From positions 2,418,001 through 2,482,000 of the forward strand of contig NC_135056.1 of assembly GCF_051014685.1 (NCBI RefSeq): DNA of 64,000 bases, read 5' to 3'. Positions 11,098-23,109 of the stretch are shown here, piece after piece. This DNA is from Ptiloglossa arizonensis (lineage: Eukaryota; Arthropoda; Insecta; Hymenoptera; Colletidae). A program made the position numbers and the translations under genes. The stretch's first letter is position 1; each line of letters begins with the position of its first letter. The notes below the pieces were generated by a model that was not told the DNA's origin, did not search any database, and saw nothing but the letters and a program-made list of their open reading frames with translations.

Positions 11098-12330
11098 GTG
11101 AAACTATCAAATAGGAACTACAACTCATTTCCAAGTTGGGGTGAGCTCTGTCTCACTTTCAACTCATCTACTGGTAGATCTACTATGGACCACTACCAGT
11201 CATCAAACCATAACAACAACAATAAACAAAACAACTCCTTCCACCCTTATGGCAAAGTGTATTGCTCCACGGAAAATTAACTTAAAGAACAAAAGAAGCC
11301 TAAAGCAAGACCTCATGAAATATCAAGCAAAACTCCTGAAACATTGATACTTCCGCTTATCTTCCTTGGTGACGCTTTGGACATACAAACCATGACCAAG
11401 GCACTAGCACCATTGTTAAAACAAATAAATAAAGCTTAAAGGCTAATAACAACAAAGTAAAAATGATACTAAAATCTTCAGAAGCTTATAGAAATATAAT
11501 AGAAATTCTCAAAACTTTAAACGCAAGATTCCATACATACCAACTCAAACAAGAATGGTCATATAGTGTTGTCTTAAGGCACATACACCACGCTGCTGAT
11601 TTAGAAAATTTAAAAGAATTATCCTCACATGGTCATAAAGTAACAAACATCACAAACATTAAGTACAATAAAATCCACTTCCCACTATCATTGTGATTCA
11701 TAAATCTCAAACAAAAACATAATAATAAAGACATTTACAATATTAAAAGTCTGATGAACTGTATAATAGAAATAGAGCCCCCATATAAAAGACGAGAATT
11801 AGTGCAATCTAAAAGATGTCGGCAATATGAGCATACGCAAAGATACTGCAACCGTAATTTCTGCTGTATGAAGTGTGCAAAACCTCATTCAACCAATGAG
11901 TGCAATAAATCCTCAAATACTCCTGCAAAATGCATACATTGTTTGAGTAACACCCTGCGAATTATAGAGGCTGTCAGATATACGGAAAGCTCCAGCAAAG
12001 AAAATTTCCAAAACCAAAAACTAAAAACTTTCCAAACCAATCTTCAACACACCTATCAAATACACTGCCGCCAAATAAATTTCAACAAACAAATTCCACC
12101 TCTCTATATAGCTACGTAGGAGCAATTAAACAAAACTCGTGTGGGCACAACCAAAGAGGGTAGCTCCATAAATAATGACCTCCACAGCTTTATCCAGACA
12201 ATTGAAAAACATTTCATCAAACTTGAACAAATTCTTGTAAGACAAAATGACCAAATCAGTAATATGATCACACTTCTAACTACAATTGTTACAAATATGT
12301 CAGGAAGTTCATAATTAATACATCTATGGA
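11098..12330 (+). pseudogene. Jockey LINE ORF1 (gag-like) with CCHC zinc knuckles
   Basis: ORF1 encodes the RNA-binding gag-like protein of Jockey elements. The segment at 11463-11700 reads SEAYRNIIEILKTLNARF...WSYSVVLRHIHHAADLENLK, the domain that precedes the zinc knuckles in Jockey ORF1. The knuckle region starting about 11754 has EPPYKRRELVQSKRCRQYEH, then CNRNFCCMKCAKPHSTNEC and CIHC, giving CxxC...HxxxxC patterns. An arginine- and glutamine-rich tail continues to 12310 (NDQISNMITLLTTIVTNM). Stops and frame changes at about 11280, 11697 and 12000 disable it. It is followed at once by a mini-mariner, and then only the very end of ORF2. Confidence 0.85.
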
Positions 12331-12348
12331 ACTCAAACGGACTTAATA

Positions 12349-12552
12349 GGTTGCTCAATAAATTTTGTCGTTCGGTAAGAAATGGAGCTATTAGGTTTGT
12401 CGTTTTATTTTTCTAAAGATGGTACTATTGTTTGATGAATATGTGTGAAGTTTTATGTGGATCTGTCGACTCATTCATATACTTACAGTTGTTCAAAGCT
12501 GTCATAGTATTTTTTTACAATGAAAAAAACAATAAAACTTATTGAACAATCC
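12349..12552. mobile_element. Internally deleted mariner (mini-mariner, about 204 bp)
   Basis: The left end is GGTTGCTCAATAAATTTTGT. The inverse of the right end is GGATTGTTCAATAAGTTTTA, an imperfect terminal inverted repeat of mariner type. A TA dinucleotide precedes the left end. The interior is too short for a transposase. It sits inside the Jockey element between ORF1 and the ORF2 tail, so it inserted after that element was present. Confidence 0.75.
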
Positions 12553-12614
12553 AGTATAAGAAGTAAACATGAGGTTGAATTTTTCTTTATCAACCAAGAT
12601 GAGAGAAAGACATC

Positions 12615-13035
12615 AAAATTAAATGTAAACAGCTCAAACTGAAGTAAAAAAACTATACTAGATGATAGGCAAACGCTTCAAGCTAAAGCTTGAAATCAAA
12701 TTACTTATATATAAAGTTATCGTTAAACCAGTTTGGATTTATGACACACAACTATGGGGTACAGCCAGCATTTCAAATATTGAAATATTACAAAGATTCC
12801 AATCTGTCATTTTGTGAAACATATTTAATGCTCCGTGACACGTCTCGAACGAAATAATTCATCAAGATCTACCGTTGCCCCTAGTTAAACAAGGAATATT
12901 ACAATTTAGCCAATCCCACATAAAACAACTAGCGAGTCACAAAAATCCTCTAGCTGCCAACTTGATCCAGCTATCCCATTCTTTTCGATTAAAAAGGTTC
13001 ACTCCATTGAATTTGGCTAAAAGATTTATTAAATA
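12615..13035 (+). pseudogene. Jockey LINE ORF2 C-terminal (RT thumb/tail) fragment
   Basis: Combined frames give EIKLLIYKVIVKPVWIYDTQ and LWGTASISNIEILQRFQSVI, the conserved 'LLIYK..LKPIWTYG.QLWG.AS.SNI..LQRFQ' block. EIIHQDL, VKQGI and HKNPLAANLI follow before a stop near 13035. An in-frame stop follows FQSVIL. The endonuclease and RT palm are missing, so the upstream ORF1 and this tail are the two ends of one element that has lost its middle. Confidence 0.85.
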
Positions 13036-13756
13036 ATTTATATAAATATCAACATACACTATGTACAACTGTAACTTTTAACGCTAACGTTAACGCTTTT
13101 TCTTATAATTCCTTTCGAAGAATTGATTGTAAGATACTCTAAGTTATAATACAAATTTTAAGATTAAAATTTTTCAAAAAGAAAGAGAATACACGAACAA
13201 GCTTTATTGTCTTACGATGCTTTCGATTTGTGACCTTGCTAATTTTCGGAAGTATTCGAATAAATTGGTGTAAGAAACGAACTTGAGATCGATATATGGC
13301 GGTACGTTAGCTGACAGCAGAAAAATATAGCTTTAGTATTATTTAGACTTTCATAATTCTTCACACTCTAAAAACAACGAAAAAGTGATTTAGTAATAGC
13401 GCAGTAGCTTCTCGGACGAGCGAATAGAGAAGTAAAACGTACATTATTTTATAAACGATATAATTTAAAATATTAAAAAATTGAGGTTAGAAACCCACAT
13501 AGGCATAAGTGGTAAAAGAGATTCTCAAAAGAAAAATTCGAAAGATAGGTCCACAAAAGAAAATTCACGTGCTAAAACGACTAATGAAGATTGCAAGCAG
13601 AAAACCTTATTATTGGACAGAAATATTATAATTAGAGGAAACCTTACAATGGAAAATAACACTGCAGCTAAAACACCAGATGCAACGGACACAAGACTGA
13701 ATAATATTGAAATCCTAACACAGATTTTCATAAAAATAAAATCGTCGATTTTAATA
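13036..13756. other. No recognised gene
   Basis: A lysine-rich 116-codon open frame (13481-13831, plus) extends into the fold-back arm at 13757 and has no recognisable domain. It is probably chance plus repeat sequence. Confidence 0.4.
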
Positions 13757-14643
13757 AAACTTACATACAATATAGTTCTTAGAAAAATATTTGACTTGTA
13801 TTTTTTTTTATCTGTTATGATGCATATCTAGGGAGTGAAATCAGCCCTTAAAGTTGGAGGAGAGAAACACATTTTCCACGATATTTCGAAAATGATGAGA
13901 CCTAGAAAAAAGTTATTTGAACAAAATATTCTAAAACCTTATGCATTTAATGACCAGATAAAACCGGTGATACTTGTTGGGATTTGTACAATTTTTATCT
14001 ATTTCAATTTACTTTGATTCGAATTAAAAATATTTTCTACTCCTTCTTTGTTTATATATTCTTTAACCTACAATATGAAGTTATTGCTGTTTCCATTATT
14101 TGCATTAATTTTTGGCTATAATTTTGTTTAATTAATTTTGTAATTACACAATTACGGGCTTTAAAATTGGGTTTTTTCAGAACTACTAAATGTTTACAAA
14201 TGTGTAACACATTAATCACTTTATGGCTTCTACCTCTAAATTCAAAACAGTTTTAAAGATCTACATTTAACAAAATTAGAACTTTTTTGAGCTAGCACGT
14301 TTGCGAAAACAAAAAAAATTTTAACAATTATTATAAAGAGTTTTCAGGTAATTATGTTATGACAAGTTTTGATAGCAAAAAATTAATTAACAATACGTAG
14401 TCATAATATAAATAGTCACTATATCTTACATTTTTATAAGTGTTCACGTATAACACAAAAAGTACGCAATTTTTGCTTAAACAACTTGTTTCTAGGTCTC
14501 ATCATTTTCGAAATATCGTGGGAAATGTGTTTCTCTCCTCCAATTTTGAGGGCTGATTTCACCTCCTAGTTATGTACCATAAGAGATAAAAAAAATATGA
14601 GTTAAATATTTTTCTAAGAATTATATTATACGTATGTTTCATT
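13757..14643. repeat. Fold-back element, family B
   Basis: Arms at 13757-13930 and 14475-14643 are inverted copies. The shared block includes GGAGAGAAACACATTT, CACGATATTTCGAAAATGAT and GAGACCTAGAAA, plus an outer TTCTTAGAAAAATATTT tract. The spacer (about 545 bp) is AT-rich and non-coding. Short ORFs overlapping the arms are repeat sequence, not genes. The layout fits a non-autonomous DNA transposon with long inverted ends. Confidence 0.85.
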
Positions 14644-14954
14644 ATAGGTCATGATTTAAACTTAAATGGTATTTTTTGTTAAGTTGATAACGAATCTCAA
14701 AGTTGTACGACGAATTTTAAGAATATGAACTAAAAAATATAGATCCTTACATGATGATAATGCAAAACGAAAATACTTAACACACAAAAACCATGATAAA
14801 TCTTCGATTAGAGCTAAAAGAAAGGAGTATGTTCTTAGAGTACAAGAGCAAATAGCTGAAAATAAAAATACCAAAAGTTTCGGGAATATAGTAGTGAGAA
14901 AATTCAAAACTAAAACATACAAAGACTGCAAAATAATCAAAGAACAATGAAAGA

Positions 14955-15640
14955 AGACCATCCTTGCCAGAGCTCAGAGACGTGTGTTGCTCGGTATTTC
15001 CAAGGCCTACCGCACGGTGTCTACCGACGCGATCTGTGTGATCGCCGGTACGATGCCGGTAGACTTGGTGATCGCAGAATGTGCGTGCGCCTTTAACATC
15101 AGACGGCAGAACGACATCACATTGGGTAACTGTCGAATAAATCACGAAGATTTTGCGTCAGAAGCGGTATCTCCCTCTGAGGCAAAAGCCTGAGTGAGGG
15201 AGGAACTCCTACAACAGTGGCAATTGAGATGATCATTGTCCGAGAAGGAAAGGACCACCTTCCGATACTTCCCGGATGTCTCTGACCGTTCAAAAGCCGT
15301 TTGGATACATCTCGATCACTATGTGGTCCAATACCTTAGCGGACACGGAAACTTCCGTGCGAAGCTAAAGGAGTTTGTCCTAGTTCCGGACGAGAACTGT
15401 GTCTGTGGCGAAGCCGAGTCATCCCCACACGTCCTGTTCTACTGTCCGAGGCACCGAAACGCGCGAGAACTCCTACAACCGGCAGTCGAAGGCAACTGCC
15501 TTTCATGGCCGGTAACAGAGGCTGACTTTGTCACGAAACACCTGTACCAGGAGTTCCGGAAATACGCGCGTGCGGTGCTGGGCAACAACAACAAAGATGA
15601 TGATCGAACGCAGAACGCAATTATATAGGGTTGATTATTT
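14955..15640 (+). pseudogene. R1-like LINE 3' end: RT tail plus C-terminal zinc knuckle
   Basis: The sequence starts RAQRRVLLGISKAYRTVSTD followed by VIAGTMPVDL, the conserved R1-clade block after the RT thumb ('LL...KAYRTTSTDAL.VLAG..P.DL'). The frame then runs to a 130-codon ORF (15236-15628) with YLSGHGNFRAKLKEF, CVCGEAESSPHVLFYCPRHR and a stop at 15628. CxC...HVLFYCP is the C-terminal zinc-knuckle motif of R1 ORF2. A stop at about 15190 (ending SEAKA) interrupts the frame. The segment is GC-rich relative to its surroundings. The following 320 bp (15640-15960) are GC-rich, non-coding and probably element 3' UTR. Confidence 0.85.
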
Positions 15641-15984
15641 CTCTTTTGATGCTCAATGGGACATGATTCAAACGCACAACGCGACACTACAGGGTCGAAC
15701 TCCTTCCCTGCGTCGCAACACTCGAACCACTCGAACGCATTACGCGACGGTGCAGGGACGACCAATCCCCTCCCGTTGCAAGGGGACTTGACTTGACCTA
15801 CTCGAACGCAGACAGTCTTGTGCTTCGGCCAAGACTCCTCGGGCCGGGAGCCAAGTCCCACCCGCTTCGGCAGGTGTATCCCGGACTGGGTTGGACTCGA
15901 GGTGGCAGTGAAGGTTCGCCGCCGTCACCCTCCGAACTATGTAACGGTGCAACAAGAAAGTAGATGCCCGAACACTAGGCAAAA

Positions 15985-16760
15985 GTAGTATCGCTGATAT
16001 GGTCCGAGGTACAGCGCGTCTCTTCGCTTGCGAACGGACATCGAACAAACTACATACTACATATCTAAGGGCAGTGGTCGAGTACTACCTCCACGACAGA
16101 TGGATCGAATATCCGGGCCAGTACGATATAGAGCGGGGAGAGGTATACTCCAAAGTTCCACAGGTGTTCGTACTGGGGTCCCTGCTATGGAACCTTGGAT
16201 ACGCCATCATTCTGCGGGCCGCGGATCTCCCTGACGAAGTATCTGGGGCTGATTCTCGACAGCCACTGGCGGTTTGAGGAGTATTTCCGGTCCCTGGCTC
16301 CGCGGTTGGAGAAGATAGTCGATTCTCTGAACCGGCTCCTCCCCAACCTGCAGTGCCCAGTGACCGGGTTCGCCACCTCTACGCGGGCATAGTCCATTCG
16401 GTGGCCCTGTATGAGACCTCCGTATGGGTAGGCGACCTAGCCGATTTCCATAAGCAGATGACTTTGCGGGTAGCCCGTGGGTATAGGACCATGTCCCATG
16501 AGGCGGTGATCGTCCTGTCGGGGATATCCCTGCTAGATTTGCTAGCGGGCTCGCACGCGGTTTCCTACGAAAGCCGCTGCGAATTTCACAGGCAGGAGAT
16601 GGAAGCCGTCATACGTCAGGTCCGGCAGTCTATGCTGCTGCGGTGGCAGCAGCGGTTGGCTGAACTGATGTTCGGCCAGCAGCCTCTTGGGACTATCCGA
16701 ACACTCCTTTTGGAGTGGCTGGGTAGAGACTACAGCTCTCTCATCTACTGTATCGTATAG
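15985..16760 (+). pseudogene. Second R1-like LINE RT fragment, palm core deleted
   Basis: The first block reads YLRAVVEYYLHDRWIEYPGQ, then VPQVFVLGSLLWNLGYAIIL, a mutated VPQGSVLGPLLWN motif. Directly afterwards, in another frame, comes TKYLGLILDSHWRFEEYF and RLEKIVDSLNRLLPNLQ. A further frame gives RVRHLYAGIVHSVALYETSV and GYRTMSHEAVIVLSG. The catalytic YADD region between LLWN and KYLG is gone. It overlaps in content with the fragment at 14955-15640 (both hold the YRT.S block), so two separate copies lie side by side. The frame ends at a stop at 16760. Confidence 0.85.
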
Positions 16761-16989
16761 GTGCTGTCTGAGCATGGATGTTTTGGGCAGTACCTGCGTC
16801 GTATGAGCAAAGAGACGATGGCGCGCTGCTAGCACTGTCCAGCAGACCAGGATACTGAGCGGGTAAGCGCCGTATCCTAGTCGACACGATTGGGGCGGAT
16901 CTCTCGCTGCCGGGTGTGGTAAGAGACATGCTATAATATTGTTGTTTTAGTCTCCAAAAGGTAAAAGTAAACAAGAAAATCAATATTTT

Positions 16990-19900
16990 ACTTTCAAAAT
17001 GCTACCATTCTTTTAATTATCAATTTTTTTCTGTCTTTCTAGTACCTACTATAGACAAATGTATCCTGATTAAGAATCTTTTTCGCTTTTTTGATTTAAA
17101 TCATGGCAAACATGAGAAAACTTTTTCAGTACGCGATGCGTATGAAGTTCTATACTACCACTAATTTTGACTATTCTTCGTTGTAAAAATTTGCAAATAT
17201 TATTGAAAGAGTAATAAACATATATGAACAATGCCAAGGCATAAAGTTGCATAATTTCTTTATAAGAAAATCTTTGGTAAAAAAAGCACCAAAGTTAAAA
17301 GACATAGTTTTAAGAACCGTGCCTGGGACAGGGCAATAAAGACAGTGTTGAGACAAGAGTTGTGAAACGTTGTATAGAGTTGTGTCATTGTTACGTTATT
17401 TACTGTTATCCAGTTATTGTCTAAGTATTAATTATTTCTGTAGCGTGATAGTCTCCGAGAAATGTTGAAGTTAGATTACGTCAACTGCGCTTCTCAAAGC
17501 ACAAATTAATGTTATTGGGATTGTCGGAAATGTAAATGATGAAATTGTATTGATTGTAGATGTGTATTTTGTCACACTTGACTGTTGAAGTGGACTTCTT
17601 AGTTGTATATAGAATGATTGAATACGACGAACGATCACGGAACGATGTTAACTGAATGAATAACGCTCACGGAATGAATTTAGAAAGTGGAATGTAGCTA
17701 GAAACTGGAACGAAGTTGGAAAATGGAATTTAATTAGAAATTGGAACGAAGTTAGAAAATGGAATGTTTGATTTTTCATGCGTGTTCGCTATTTACATGG
17801 GTTAGGTGTGTGTTTGTATTGGTAAATCGGGTTGTCGGAGAAGTGAACATGGTTGGGCGTGATTAGGTTAATTATGCGTAGAAAAAGGGAAAACATAGAT
17901 AAGAAATTTTTCCTTCTCGATGTTGACCTGGAGTTCTTGGAAAGATTATTAAAAAAAATTCAAAGTTTTGAAAAAATAATGACGATAAAATCATTATGGT
18001 TTGGAAAATTAAAAACTGCGTGTTGATCGGAGGTATTGGTCGTCTGTTTGACGAACAAAGCAAGCTAATCCTGTCATAGAATTACCGGATTCTAAGAACT
18101 CGTGTAAACTGTATATATGCTGCAACAATTTCAATGAATAAATTATTCCGTGTATTTTAAAACTAACTCAAAATTGTGCAAAATATTGTAAATTTATTAT
18201 ATTTTCAAAAATATATTTAAAAATCTCGTTAATTTTTTTACGTTACTTCTCTTGCACGTATAATCAAAAATAAGGAAATTAATGTTTTGGAATAGAGATT
18301 GATGCCAATACTCCATGCGATCTTGTTTTGTAATTTTGGATAATCGAATAAAGACACGACGTCAGCGTGAATCTGATTTCTTGCATAGTAATAATACCAG
18401 ATTCGCAATGGTTGTCGCAGAAAATTATTCATTACACCTACTTTAGTAGAAATTCGAATTGCCGGTAGGCAGCGTACGATCTTGACTAACGATTGATTAG
18501 TTTTCTAGATAAAATATGTCCACGTTCCATTGATTTAAAAATAAATATTTTAAAACTGAAAACTCATAAAATTTGTTACGTCAATAGTCTGTTTTTAAAC
18601 AGTACTGTGAACGTTGTAACAGCTTTCAATAGCAAATTTTTTATAATATAATTTAAATAAGAAGAATTAGTTATTGAGGAAATAGATTAATAATAGTTAT
18701 TCATAATTTCAAATAGCCGATACTTGAATATTAATATAGGGCATGCTCGATGCAAATCACAGGAAGTGGTGGTTTCTTTCATGAGAAAGGAAATGGAAAA
18801 CTGGTTAATCGTAACATTTTGTTATGACGTTCATTGAAACTAATATAAAAAAACTTTCCAAGAACTGGAAAAATCAATTTTGACAAATACGATGCAAAGA
18901 GAAATCATACACGTATGAATTTCGATTGTATTTCGAAGGTAAATGTAAACAACGGAATTTTAATTTAATTATACGTGAGAAAATTATTTCGAACTAATTT
19001 TCTTTAAAATAAACACAAATTACAATTTGTCTTTTGTTATTTAATTGCATTTAATACAATTATTTTTTGTGTGCAATATGGTAGGTGAATCATAAATTTA
19101 TTTGTATAATTTAATTTTCTCTATAAATAATGCATATTTTTCTTCACGACCTATAGTGAAACATGGTGGAGAATCGATTTCAATTTATAAATGCCGAATG
19201 TTGACGCTGTACTTTTCTTTGTTTTATTGGTGTTATTATAAACACCAATATACATTGATATTTAAAAAAATAATCTTTACCAGAGTGCAGAAATATTTGG
19301 TTTAAAAGATAATTTAATCCTCTTGCAAGATTATAACCCGAAGCTTGAGTCAGTAACACTCGAGTGTGTATTAATATACGTTGTATGAAAACAAGTTCTA
19401 TAAAACTGTACAAGCATGATCCACGCAACTTACACGTCTCGAATAATTTCTAAAGTATCTATTGCACGAAAAAATATTTCATATAAGAGTTACATGGTTT
19501 GAAGGAGCATGTTATAAATTATATGTACATATTTTTTTTTTCATAAGTGGAACCGTTTCGAAAATTCGAAGGTCGACTTTATTTTCTTAAATGGAATACT
19601 GTATTAAATTTTTATATTAAAATATAGAAGAATGTCTATTTCTGGTTAAAGAAGTATTGACCTTCATTAGCCTTAAATCCAGCTCACCATTGGATTGTTG
19701 GTATCAGTGTGGTCAGATTTCAATCTCTAAATCACTGACTGGGAGTCAGTAAACTGTAACTGTAGAAATACTTATTACCTATATATTTTTATCAGTTTCT
19801 GAATATTTGTTATATTTTCACAACAGATATAATATTCCATTCTTTTTTCTTGATAATTATTCTACAGACTTCGAAGAATATGTATATATTTTTTATTTGT

Positions 19901-20335
19901 AAAAATTTGGTTAATACACTAGGTTCTATAATATTTTTATTATAATTAAGTACTGTATGAATATCTTTTACACTAACTGTATATTCTTATTTCATTATAC
20001 GATATTGATCGCACTTAGAATTTCATTGCTAAAGAGCATAGACTATTGTGAATAAAGACTATTGAATATGTTCATCGGTGACAATCCTTCTAAAGTTTAT
20101 AGTTATTTTCAACCTCCCACCCGAACCTCTACAATGACGCTATCGTTCACATTCAGAAATGTTAAATAGCTTAATTAGAAAGATATAACTTTTAAATAAT
20201 GGATAAAAACAATTAATGATGATTTTCAATGGTATACTATGAAAGACTTAATAACACATATAGGAAAGAGAGTTAAAAACTATTCTTCTTAAGACAAAAC
20301 TGAATTTTATACTGTACAAAACAAAGGTTATATCC
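16990..20335. other. Long AT-rich region without a recognised gene
   Basis: Nothing coding was recognised on either strand. At 17640-17770 there is a degenerate short tandem pattern of the type 'AGAAA-TGGAACGAAGTT', in about 4 diverged units. At 19690-19755 a sequence (TGTGGTCAGATTTCAATCTC) resembles the outer end of fold-back family C at 20336 and may be a stray end of that family. Confidence 0.5.
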
Positions 20336-21010
20336 AGTATGACCAGATTTCATTTCCTAAATCGCTGATTAGAAGAAGTGGAAGAAAATAGCATGGTGGA
20401 GACCTTTCTACTTATTCATGCATCGTGTTCTGAAAGTATCGGAGTGGGGATGCTCGCACTCTCTACCGCGTGTATAGTATGAAATGAATGAATCGTAATT
20501 CATTATTTGTTGTACGGCTAAATCTCTAAATGAACAAAAAACACAATGAAGGACTAATTCAATTATTAACTCATGTTATATTAGTACTCTATTTTCCTTT
20601 TCATAAATTATGTGTAATAATGATTGTTATTTACAAAAGTGTATAAAAAATTTTATTATTTATAAATAGTATTTACAAATTGTGGCATGCATAAGAAATT
20701 CTTACTTAGGTTTACTTTTGTAAGTAACAATTATTATTACACATAATTTATGAAAAGAGAAATAAAGTACTAAAATAATGTGAATTAATAATTGAATTAG
20801 TCTCCCATTGTATTTTTTGTTCATTTAGAGATTTAACCTTACAGCAAATAATGAACTTCGATTTATTCATTTCGTACACGTGGTAGAGAGTGCGAGTATT
20901 CCCATTCCAATGCCTTCAGAACAGGATACGCGAAGTACGGTCTCCACCGTGCTATCTTTTCCCATTCCTTCTAGTCAGCGATTTAGGAAATGAAATCTGG
21001 CTACACTGTT
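20336..21010. repeat. Fold-back element, family C (about 675 bp)
   Basis: The outer left CCAGATTTCATTTCCTAAAT is mirrored at the right as ATTTAGGAAATGAAATCTGG. Further mirrored blocks include TCTCTAAATGAACAAAAAA, the AATTATGTGTAATAAT tract and GCACTCTCTACC. The arms extend almost to the centre, so the whole element could form one long hairpin. No coding content. The right end is followed immediately by a (TA)n tract. Confidence 0.85.
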
Positions 21011-21062
21011 TATATATATATATATATATAGTTTGGAAACTTTAAACATATATGCATATATA

Positions 21063-21115
<53 letters not shown>
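21010..21115 (+). repeat. (TA)n microsatellite
   Basis: Two TA tracts (about 21010-21030 and 21065-21114) are separated by a short unique piece containing TATGCATATATATGCA. They abut the right end of fold-back C. Confidence 0.95.
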
Positions 21116-21118
<3 letters not shown>

Positions 21119-21277
21119 CCACATTTGTCTTACTATAGCTTATGTATAGAACATCTAACCTTAATAAAATCAAAATTGCAATTTAAGTAGAGTTTCCAAA
21201 CGAATATTAGATTTTCAACGTAATAGATATTACGGAAATGCTTCTAAATCTAGTAAATCATACTATGGTCAGTGTTA

Positions 21278-22542
21278 TTATCATGCTGCGAAAAGAAGAG
21301 ACAAGTTGTTTAGATCAACGCTCCGTCCGTAGTCCAAGCAAGAAGCGTCATTGGTCGAAGACGGTGATAAGAACCAACGGCGACGATTCTAAGTTCGAGC
21401 AAGAATGAATTCGTAGCAAGGTGCATCGGCGTAGACTTCCAATTAAACGTCAAGTATTCATAAACAGATTTAGGTATTACCGCTGATTTGATACGTTCCT
21501 CGTAATGAAAAAATGAGTACAATTTAATATGCGTTATAATCATTAATATTTTGAAAATTATTTAATCCGTGCTATTGAAGCGTCAATTGTGACAACTATT
21601 AGAAAAAATAATCCTATTACTAAACTTGCAAGTTTATGCAGCTGGAACCTTTTTCAATATGTTTTCTAAGATTTATTGAACAATTAGAATCAAGTCTGGC
21701 ATTGATGCTAGCTGTCAAAATAAGTTACGCCTAATTAAAGTCAATTAAAAATGTTTTACTGAAAATATTAATAAAATTATTGACTTAATGTATGTTACAT
21801 ATTTCCTTTATATGTATAAAAATAAATTATTACAACTTTTCTTTATTAAATTTTATCAGCTAGTTGTAATTTTAATATTATGTCTTCCGCTAAAAGTAGC
21901 ACTTATTCTATACTTCAAATTCAACATTATATTTTTCGCATAAGCTTAAGATATTTTTCGAAAATTTTTATAGGTTTTGATACGTCAACTATCCTATTCT
22001 GAAATTTTATTTAAAAAGACTACTTCCTTTGCAGGAAAAAAAATTGGAATCTTTTCCGACTTTTGAACCACTATACGACGTAGCAAGCGTCGCGATTATT
22101 GTATCATATCATTAATAGATCAACTGATCTTGCTAGCAGCGTTTAGCGTTTATTAAATATCTTATTTTATTTTATATCGATTATAAAATGAGTATAAACA
22201 GATTTATATTATTCTTAATAAATACAATTTAGTTCTTTTCGCTATAAATAATATTAATGATTATAATGCATATTAAATTGTATTCATTTTTTCATTACGA
22301 GGAACGTATCAAATCAGCGGTAATATCTAAATCTGTTTATGAATACTTGATACTTATTTGGGAGTCTACGCCAATGCACCTTGCTACGAATTCATTCTTG
22401 CTCGAACTTGGAATCGTCGCCGTTGGTTTTTATCACCGTCTTCGGCCAATGACGCTTCTTGCTTGCGATCGCAGCAGTAGCAACGAACTACAGGCGGAAT
22501 GTCGATGTAAACAACTTGTACCTTCTTTTCATAGCATGACAA
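21278..22542. repeat. Fold-back element, family A copy 2 (complete ends)
   Basis: Both ends are intact. Left TTATCATGCTGCGAAAAGAA and the inverse of the right, TTGTCATGCTATGAAAAGAA, are each flanked by TA. Both arms are the alpha version (CACCTTGC / GCAAGGTGCATCGGCGTAG). The core (about 22075-22165, with GATCAACTGATCTTGCTAGC) is shared with copy 3 at 48.7 kb. The ORFs at 21543-21310 and 22257-22550 are inverted translations of the same arms, not genes. TA flanks would fit a Tc1/mariner-type transposase mobilising it in trans (inference). Confidence 0.85.
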
Positions 22543-22856
22543 TAGAATAGAGTGAGAACTGTCAGTGACTGTCCCAGCGGTTGAGAACAAAGATCGTGAA
22601 AAGCACAAGTTGGATGCACTAGTGTCACGTAATAATTCAGTATTTGATACAAAAAAATGTTGATCTCCAACGGGAGACGAACTCTTTATTATTTTCCCTT
22701 GTAATTACACTTTAATTACAATTACCGTACCGTCGGTCATAGATTCCTGCGAATCGAATCACAGGTAAAGACTGAACTGTCTCCTATGGGTCGGGTTTTT
22801 AATCTGTTCATTCCCTTGTTCTGAGTGTCCTGCGTTATGTAAGGAGTGTCGTTCGT

Positions 22857-23060
22857 GCGTCATTATGGGAACGGAAAGAGTCTCATGAGTTGTTATGGGA
22901 ACCTATGCAAAAGGAATTTCGGTTATCAGGGGTCTCTCGTATGGAGTGTCATGCGTTGTTATGGGAGCGGAAAGAGTCTCATGCGTTGTTATAGGAGCGG
23001 AAAGAGTCTCATGCGTTGTTATAGGAGCGGAAAGAGTCTCATGCGTTGTTATGGGAACGT
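22857..23060 (+). repeat. 30-bp minisatellite
   Basis: Three near-perfect 30-bp units (22951-23040, each beginning ATGCGTTGTTAT and ending GGAAAGAGTCTC) are followed by a partial fourth. Diverged half-units lie upstream from about 22857. The flanks (22660-23110) are GC-richer than average. The unit length being a multiple of three makes an ORF appear (MRCYRSGKSL repeats), but it is not otherwise gene-like. Confidence 0.9.
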
Positions 23061-23109
23061 GTGCGAAAAGGAATGTTATCAGTGGTTTGGTAGGGTTACA
23101 CTAGAGTGA

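Noticed and set aside
14662..14961. Leu/Phe-rich minus ORFs of 99 and 122 codons
   Set aside because: No recognisable domain; they overlap the end of fold-back B and are antisense to the start of the R1-like fragment.
15439..16048. Long minus ORFs (15861-15439 and 16048-15740)
   Set aside because: They lie antisense to the R1-like coding end and its GC-rich tail; the plus strand carries the recognised motifs.
22951..23057. CRISPR-like array
   Set aside because: The repeats are contiguous with no spacers and the DNA is from an animal nucleus; it is a minisatellite.
22846..23109. ORF with repeated MRCYRSGKSL units
   Set aside because: It is the minisatellite translated; the repeat length is a multiple of three, which keeps the frame open.
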